A program made the position numbers and the translations under genes. From Minisyncoccota bacterium (GTDB lineage: Bacteria; Patescibacteriota; Minisyncoccia; Phycocordibacterales; JACZSL01), in contig JANQMM010000017.1 in assembly GCA_028280145.1 (NCBI GenBank), positions 1 to 8,371 on the forward strand: 8,371 nucleotides of DNA, given 5' to 3'. Every line of letters starts with the position of its first letter. Position 1 is the stretch's first letter. Shown here piece after piece: positions 4,427 through 8,371 of this stretch. The notes beneath the pieces were generated by a model, which worked only from the letters and a program-made list of their open reading frames with translations, was not told where the DNA came from and did not search any database.

Positions 4427-5950
4427 TTATTTCATCTCTACCGTATATGCTTCTATGTAGTCTCCGGGGTGCAGTTCACTTTCTGTTTCAAGTTCGCCAC
4501 CAAATTCGTTTGGAGATGACACTTCTTTTACTTGAGCCTTGGTCGATTGTAGGTTTGTGATCTTGCCGTTTCCGACCACTTCATTTGTATGGAGGATGCG
4601 AGCCAAATTCCCAACAGATATTGTTCCTTCCTCGATTCGACCACCGAACACCTGTCGATTCTTTGTTTTGTTGAAGAGTTTGAGTATCTTGATGCGGGCA
4701 TGTACCTCAACGGTCTCTCTCTTTGGGGTACGATTCTGAATTGCCGTTTTAAGCCATTCTGCCAGTTCATAAATAATGGAAAATGTCCGTATCTCAATAC
4801 CGGCACGTTCTGCAAGGTCCTTTGCAACAGCATCAACCCCAACATTAAATCCAAGGATGATTGAGTTGTGTTTCCCTCCGGCAGTCTTCACGTCGTTTTC
4901 GGAAATACTTCCGGCGCCTTCTGCAACAATACGTACTTCAACATGCTCGGGAATATCTATCTTTGCCATTTCATGCTTGATCGCATCAATGGTGCCGAGC
5001 ACGTCAGTTTTAATGATGATCGGAATGCAGGTGATCTCTTCGTCCTCCTCATCAGAAGAATCATGTTTTGCGGTCTGTTTTTGTTTTTTCATTTCCGCGT
5101 ATTGCCTCATTGCTTTTTCGGCATCTCGTTTGTTTGTGAAGGCAACAAATGTTGTTCCAACTTCTGGCACATTACTGAAGCCAACGATACGAATTGGGGA
5201 TGAAAGGGTGGCTTCTTCTATTTTCTGGCCCAAAAAGTTTTCCATTATGCGAACCGGTGCGGTCGACTCGCCTGCAACCACGAATTCACCACTTCTAAGT
5301 GTGCCGTTGGTGATGATAAGCGTTGCGGTCACTCCTTTTTTCATGTCGACATTTGATTCGATCACAAGACCTTCTGCGGGGGCGTCGGGATCTCCTGAAA
5401 GTTCCTCAACGTCTGCGGCAAGCAACAAGAGATCCAGAAGATCATTAATCCCTTCACCTGTTTTTGCGGAGATCTCTGCATATGGAATGTCACCACCAAG
5501 GCCTTCAAGATATATCTCGTGTTCAATAAGGGATGTTTTTGTTTTGTTGATATCGGCACCCGGCTTGTCTATCTTGTTTATTGCAACGATGAACGGACAT
5601 CCTGCTTCCTTTATGGAAGAGAATGCTTCCAAGGTCTGTGCTTTGACACCATCTTCTGCGGAGACGATCAAAATAGCAATATCGGCAACACCGGCACCAC
5701 GCGAGCGCATCTGACTGAAAGCTTCATGCCCCGGTGTGTCGAGAAAGGTGATTTTCCGACTCTGACCGGACTCGTCCTGGTGGGTTACTTCGTATGAAGA
5801 GATGTGTTGTGTGATTCCGCCGGCTTCGGTCTCAACGACATTGGATTTTCGAATATAGTCCAAAAGCGTCGATTTCCCGTGATCGATATGGCCCATAATG
5901 ACCACAATAGGAGCCCTTTGTATGCTTTTGTTCGATGTTTCTTCTGTCAT
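4427..5950 (-). CDS. infB: Translation initiation factor IF-2, short form
   Basis: A GTPase that brings initiator fMet-tRNA to the 30S subunit and promotes subunit joining. The G domain begins almost at the N-terminus: G1 GHIDHGKS (residues 20-27), G2 region GGITQHI (44-50), G3 DTPGH (71-75), G4 NKID (125-128), G5 SAK (161-163). The beta-barrel domain II follows (about 185-290), then an acidic Lys/Gln linker (about 290-310), domain III (TDVLGTIDAIKHEM through ILGFNVGVDA) and the fMet-tRNA-binding domain IV barrel (ARIKILKLFNKTKNRQVFGGRIEEGTI to the end). At 507 residues it lacks the N-terminal IF2-N repeats present in most bacteria (E. coli protein 890 residues), as seen in reduced genomes. 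The P-loop Thr of most IF-2 proteins is Ser here. A purine-rich GAAGAGA lies 10 bases before the ATG. The gene is 24 bases after DUF4446 and just ahead of rbfA. Confidence 0.97.
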   Translation of the reverse strand: MTEETSNKSIQRAPIVVIMGHIDHGKSTLLDYIRKSNVVETEAGGITQHISSYEVTHQDESGQSRKITFLDTPGHEAFSQMRSRGAGVADIAILIVSAEDGVKAQTLEAFSSIKEAGCPFIVAINKIDKPGADINKTKTSLIEHEIYLEGLGGDIPYAEISAKTGEGINDLLDLLLLAADVEELSGDPDAPAEGLVIESNVDMKKGVTATLIITNGTLRSGEFVVAGESTAPVRIMENFLGQKIEEATLSSPIRIVGFSNVPEVGTTFVAFTNKRDAEKAMRQYAEMKKQKQTAKHDSSDEEDEEITCIPIIIKTDVLGTIDAIKHEMAKIDIPEHVEVRIVAEGAGSISENDVKTAGGKHNSIILGFNVGVDAVAKDLAERAGIEIRTFSIIYELAEWLKTAIQNRTPKRETVEVHARIKILKLFNKTKNRQVFGGRIEEGTISVGNLARILHTNEVVGNGKITNLQSTKAQVKEVSSPNEFGGELETESELHPGDYIEAYTVEMK

Positions 5951-5974
5951 GTTGAGATATTCTCTTCACAGTGT

Positions 5975-6445
5975 TTATGTGTTCTTGGCGCAAGCTTCCT
6001 CTATTACGGTAGTTTCTTCTGGAGTTAGCTCGTACTCTGATGTACCATTTTTTATCAATTTTGAAAATATACCGACACGTTCTCTGGTATGGATCGTCGA
6101 TATAACCACACCGTTTTTGTGTTCATCCAAGAAGGCTGTTGCAAAACTCTGACTGCCTCCATGCCCTGAACCTTTGAAGGGATTAAATCGAACAGTTGAG
6201 ACGTGTTGGATGCTTCGACTAAGCCGCTTCTCGACATTGGCCAAGTGTTGCTCCACTTGCTCCTTGAATGCCTTAAATTCTCGGGCGTGCGTCTGCACTT
6301 CGTAGAGGCCGGTCTCCAGGTTCTCTTTGTTGGTGCCGGTGGTAAGTCGTTTCAACTTAAGCTCGAGACGTATAACCCACAGAACAAGAAAGGCCAAGAC
6401 GGCAAAAAGAAACAGAATGAGTAATTGTGGATCAGGAAGCGTCAT
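5975..6445 (-). CDS. DUF4446 family membrane-anchored protein
   Basis: A 156-residue protein with an N-terminal transmembrane helix (about residues 7-25), a charged, probable coiled-coil region (about 26-80), and a compact C-terminal domain. That domain has the pattern VRFNPFKGSGHGGSQSFATAFLDEHKNGVVISTIHTRERVGIFSKLIKNGTSEYELTPEE, cut here only as a description of residues about 84-145. It matches the DUF4446 family ('VRYN.F...GG..SFs.AlLd...nGvVlt.i..re....Y.k.i..g.s...Ls.EE'). The biochemical role of the family is unknown; it is widespread in Firmicutes and Patescibacteria. As the first gene of the operon with infB and rbfA it has its own well-formed promoter, and its ATG is about 13 bases from the predicted transcript start. 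No Shine-Dalgarno sequence is seen. Confidence 0.85.
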   Translation of the reverse strand: MTLPDPQLLILFLFAVLAFLVLWVIRLELKLKRLTTGTNKENLETGLYEVQTHAREFKAFKEQVEQHLANVEKRLSRSIQHVSTVRFNPFKGSGHGGSQSFATAFLDEHKNGVVISTIHTRERVGIFSKLIKNGTSEYELTPEETTVIEEACAKNT

Positions 6446-6464
6446 AGGTCGTGCAATAGCCTGG

Positions 6465-6492
6465 ATTATACCGCTAATATCGGCTTTTGCAA
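6465..6492 (-). promoter_or_regulatory. Promoter of the DUF4446-infB-rbfA operon
   Basis: On the minus strand TTGCAA (6487-6492) is followed after 16 bases by a consensus TATAAT (6465-6470). Transcription would start near 6458, giving a very short leader before the ATG at 6445. This is the best sigma70-type promoter in the window and it is divergent from the cysteine desulfurase. Confidence 0.65.
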
Positions 6493-6540
6493 AAGAAAAG
6501 ATCGCATGTGCATATACTGGTTCCTTTCAGTAACGTTTCT

Positions 6541-6568
6541 TTTAACACGCGCACACTCGGTATAGAAT
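6541..6568 (+). promoter_or_regulatory. Possible promoter of the cysteine desulfurase gene
   Basis: TTTAAC (6541-6546) and TAGAAT (6563-6568) are separated by 16 bases. Transcription would start near 6575, within the inverted repeat at 6571-6592, about 26 bases before the ATG at 6601. The boxes are only fair matches. Confidence 0.4.
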
Positions 6569-6570
6569 GT

Positions 6571-6592
6571 AGTAAAGCGTTTGAGCTTTACT
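6571..6592. repeat. Inverted repeat just upstream of the cysteine desulfurase
   Basis: AGTAAAGC-GTTTGA-GCTTTACT: perfect 8-bp arms with a 6-base spacer, lying at the predicted transcript start and 9 bases before the ATG. The position fits an operator or a 5'-leader hairpin controlling the desulfurase. No cognate regulator gene is visible. No U-run follows, so it is not a terminator. Confidence 0.5.
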
Positions 6593-6600
6593 GATACGTC

Positions 6601-7815
6601 ATGAATTTATTCCGCAGTAACAAAGCAAATGCCGGTGAGCGCGTGTATCTTGATCACGCAGCTTCAACACCGGTGGACTCACAGGTCGTACATGCAATGG
6701 AGCCGTACTGGTCGCGGATATACGGGAATGCAGGAAGTCATCACCATGAAGGACGCGCGGCCAAGTCAGCTATCACGAAAGCTCGAAATGAATGTGCGGA
6801 ATTCATCGGCGCAAGGCCAAATGAGGTTATCTTTACCGGAAGCGGTACGGAATCAAATAATATTGCCATCTTTGGCACGATCGGCACCATTCTTGAGCAA
6901 GGACGTTCGCTTGAAGACATTCATATCATTACTTCGGCAATCGAACATCCTTCAGTACTTGATTGCTTTAAAAAACTCAAAACACAAGGTGCGCGTGTTA
7001 CTTTTTTACGAGTTGATCAAAGTGGGGTAGTTGATCTCAAAGAATTGCGCACTGTGCTTACAAAGCACACTGTTCTCATTTCCATTATGTATGCGAATAA
7101 TGAGGTTGGTACACTGGAGCCGATTGCGGAAATCGGGAAGATAGTCCGGAAGATGAGAGGGAATAATCAATTTCCTTATTTTCACACCGATGCCAGTCAG
7201 GCAGGGCTCTATACTTCAGTGCACGTGGACAAACTTGGCGTCGACTTTCTTACTCTTGATGCACAAAAGATGTACGGCCCGAAGGGGGTCGGGCTTCTCT
7301 ACAAACGTAATGGCCGGCCGATCAAGCCTGTTATTGTTGGTGGCAGTCAAGAATTTTCCATACGACCCAGTACCGAAAACACACCACTTATTGTTGGTTT
7401 TGCAAAAGCATTTGAATTGGCGCGCGCAGAAATGAATGAAGAGGTGAAACGGTTGCGTGACATACAGGTGTATGCAATGCAAGAGATCGCAAGCAAGATT
7501 CCGCAGGCGGTTATTAATGGTCCCGATATCAAGCATGTGGAACAACGGCTAGCAAACAACGTGAACATCTCGATCCCCGGCATTGAAGGAGAGTATGCGA
7601 CCATCACTCTTTCTGAAAAAGGGATCGCAGTCGGCACACGCAGTGCTTGTATTGGCGAAGCGGGTGGCCCGTCGTATGTACTTGAAGCCATGGGAAAGAG
7701 TGATCTGGCTCAGAATTCACTTCGTTTTTCTTTCGGGAAGTCGACCAAAAGGGAACACATTGATCGGCTTGTTGCGGCACTTACAGAAATTGTTCAGTCC
7801 TTTGACAGAAAATAA
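6601..7815 (+). CDS. Cysteine desulfurase (NifS/IscS family)
   Basis: A PLP-dependent class V aminotransferase-fold enzyme that removes sulfur from L-cysteine (giving alanine) and holds it as a persulfide for Fe-S clusters or tRNA thiolation. Its 404 residues are the normal length. Visible motifs are VYLDHAASTPVD (15-26), FTGSGTESNNIAIFG, the PLP-stacking His in SAIEHPSV (His116), ANNEVG, HTDASQAG (Asp197 and Gln200 contact PLP), the PLP Schiff-base Lys in DAQKMYGPKGVG (Lys223), and the active-site Cys in GTRSACIGEAGGPSYVL (Cys350). The residue before the lysine is Gln, where IscS/NifS usually have His (SAHK). The C-terminus LRFSFGKSTKREHIDRLVAAL is canonical. No IscU, SufE or MnmA gene is beside it, so the acceptor is unknown. 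The ATG at 6601 is chosen because only 13 residues precede the conserved core. No Shine-Dalgarno sequence is seen. Confidence 0.96.
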   Translation: MNLFRSNKANAGERVYLDHAASTPVDSQVVHAMEPYWSRIYGNAGSHHHEGRAAKSAITKARNECAEFIGARPNEVIFTGSGTESNNIAIFGTIGTILEQGRSLEDIHIITSAIEHPSVLDCFKKLKTQGARVTFLRVDQSGVVDLKELRTVLTKHTVLISIMYANNEVGTLEPIAEIGKIVRKMRGNNQFPYFHTDASQAGLYTSVHVDKLGVDFLTLDAQKMYGPKGVGLLYKRNGRPIKPVIVGGSQEFSIRPSTENTPLIVGFAKAFELARAEMNEEVKRLRDIQVYAMQEIASKIPQAVINGPDIKHVEQRLANNVNISIPGIEGEYATITLSEKGIAVGTRSACIGEAGGPSYVLEAMGKSDLAQNSLRFSFGKSTKREHIDRLVAALTEIVQSFDRK

Positions 7816-7889
7816 TTTACGTGGCAAAATGCTCTTCCGGATAAAGCGATTTCATCAAGAAGTTGAGCCGTTATTTTGAAAGAGGATTC

Positions 7890-7918
7890 TTGCTGAGAAG
7901 AGTGATTTAGCGTATCAT
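7890..7918 (+). promoter_or_regulatory. Promoter giving a leaderless transcript of the protease-like gene
   Basis: TTGCTG (7890-7895), a 17-base spacer, then TATCAT (7913-7918). Seven bases downstream of the -10 box lies the A of the ATG at 7925, so the predicted mRNA begins at or next to its start codon. The only nearby GAGG (7919-7922) is too close to the ATG to act as a Shine-Dalgarno sequence. The 109-base gap after the desulfurase holds nothing else recognisable and no clear terminator. Confidence 0.55.
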
Positions 7919-7924
7919 GAGGCT

Positions 7925-8371
7925 ATGAATTTGGAGGATTTAAACAAAACCCAGATCATTCTTCTTACTCTTTTGGTCAGCTTTGTGTCAGCAATTGCGA
8001 CGAGTATTTTTACTGTCAAGTTGCTTGAAGAGGCTCCTCCGGCTGTAACGCAGACAATTAATCGTGTAGTGGAAAGAACGATTGAACGTGTGGTTCCGGC
8101 AGAGCCGACTGAGACGGGTGCGGTAGAGCAAACAGTTATCGAAAAAGAGACGACGGTCGTCGTCAAAGAAGAAGACCTGATAACTGATTCTATCGAAAAG
8201 AACAAACGCAAGATCGTACGTCTTGTAACAGTGCTTCCGAATGACGAGCCTGCCATAGAAGGCACCACCACTCCGGAAGTGGCACCCTCGTATGTGTTTC
8301 ATGGTATTGGGGTGATCGTAAAATCTGATGGTCTGGTCGTTACTGCTTCGCAGGTTGCAGATGTTGGAGAG
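7925..8371 (+). CDS. Membrane-anchored trypsin/HtrA-like protein, 3' end beyond the window
   Basis: The first 149 residues are visible and the frame is still open at the window edge. There is a short polar N-terminus, one transmembrane helix (about residues 9-31), then a Val/Glu/Arg/Thr-rich extracytoplasmic linker (QTINRVVERTIERVVP, EKETTVVVKEE). After this comes the start of a chymotrypsin-fold domain: SIEKNKRKIVRLVTVLP ... FHGIGVIVKSDGLVVTASQVADVGE. That last stretch aligns with the HtrA/DegP 'GSGvIi..dGyilTn.HVv' strand-turn that carries the catalytic His. Here the corresponding position is Gln143 (TASQVA against TNAHVV/TAAHC), so the visible part lacks the catalytic His. It may be a non-proteolytic relative acting as a chaperone or scaffold at the cell surface. 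The domain assignment rests on a short stretch; the Asp and Ser positions are outside the window. Confidence 0.75.
   Translation, partial: MNLEDLNKTQIILLTLLVSFVSAIATSIFTVKLLEEAPPAVTQTINRVVERTIERVVPAEPTETGAVEQTVIEKETTVVVKEEDLITDSIEKNKRKIVRLVTVLPNDEPAIEGTTTPEVAPSYVFHGIGVIVKSDGLVVTASQVADVGE

Noticed and set aside
4776..5714. Long open frame (312 codons) on the plus strand opposite infB
   Set aside because: It lies entirely antisense to a well-supported IF-2 gene, has low-complexity Ser/Ala/Phe-rich content and no recognisable domain; it is a shadow of infB codon usage.
1..8371. CRISPR array or alternative genetic code (TGA read as Gly/Trp)
   Set aside because: No regularly spaced repeats were found. 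Genes end properly at TGA, TAA or TAG, with no in-frame TGA inside conserved proteins.

Overview
The window looks like a piece of a small, streamlined bacterial genome, most likely Patescibacteria (Candidate Phyla Radiation, Parcubacteria-like). This is inferred from the very short IF-2 without its N-terminal extensions, the DUF4446 protein, the membrane-anchored orphan with a VLPFAGFWLGMQYG-type segment, the HNH endonuclease type that sits against tRNA genes, and the cysteine desulfurase with a GTRSAC active-site loop. No database search was possible. TGA acts as a normal stop throughout.

Layout, left to right. (1) 1-2125, plus strand: a tight zinc/manganese ABC importer operon: the 3' part of a znuA-like binding protein with a His-rich loop, then a znuC-like ATPase and a znuB-like permease. 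(2) 2126-3300: an AT-richer intergenic zone with a decayed tRNA-Leu-like sequence, one orphan single-pass membrane protein gene (plus strand), a strong bidirectional hairpin terminator, and a tRNA-His relic that has lost its 3' acceptor strand. (3) 3297-4083, minus strand: tRNA-Leu(UAA), an HNH endonuclease gene whose last 14 codons lie inside that tRNA, tRNA-Cys(GCA), and a broken partial copy of tRNA-Cys interrupted by a long imperfect palindrome. (4) 4090-6445, minus strand: DUF4446 - infB - rbfA, a translation-initiation and ribosome-maturation operon with a good promoter. It runs without an obvious terminator straight into the tRNA/HNH region. (5) 6601-7815, plus strand: a divergently transcribed cysteine desulfurase. 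(6) 7925-8371, plus strand: the N-terminal part of a membrane-anchored trypsin/HtrA-like protein that appears to lack the catalytic histidine.

How it fits together: the minus-strand genes from 6445 down to the terminator near 3180 could form one transcriptional unit joining translation factors (IF-2, RbfA) with tRNA genes. The cysteine desulfurase could supply sulfur for tRNA thiolation or Fe-S clusters, but no scaffold or thiolase gene is in view. The most unusual part is 2159-4083: three damaged tRNA-like copies, two intact tRNA genes and an HNH nuclease in under 2 kb, with a 15-bp direct repeat of the tRNA-Leu 3' end bracketing the orphan membrane gene. That pattern suggests tRNA-targeted integration, recombination or endonuclease activity.
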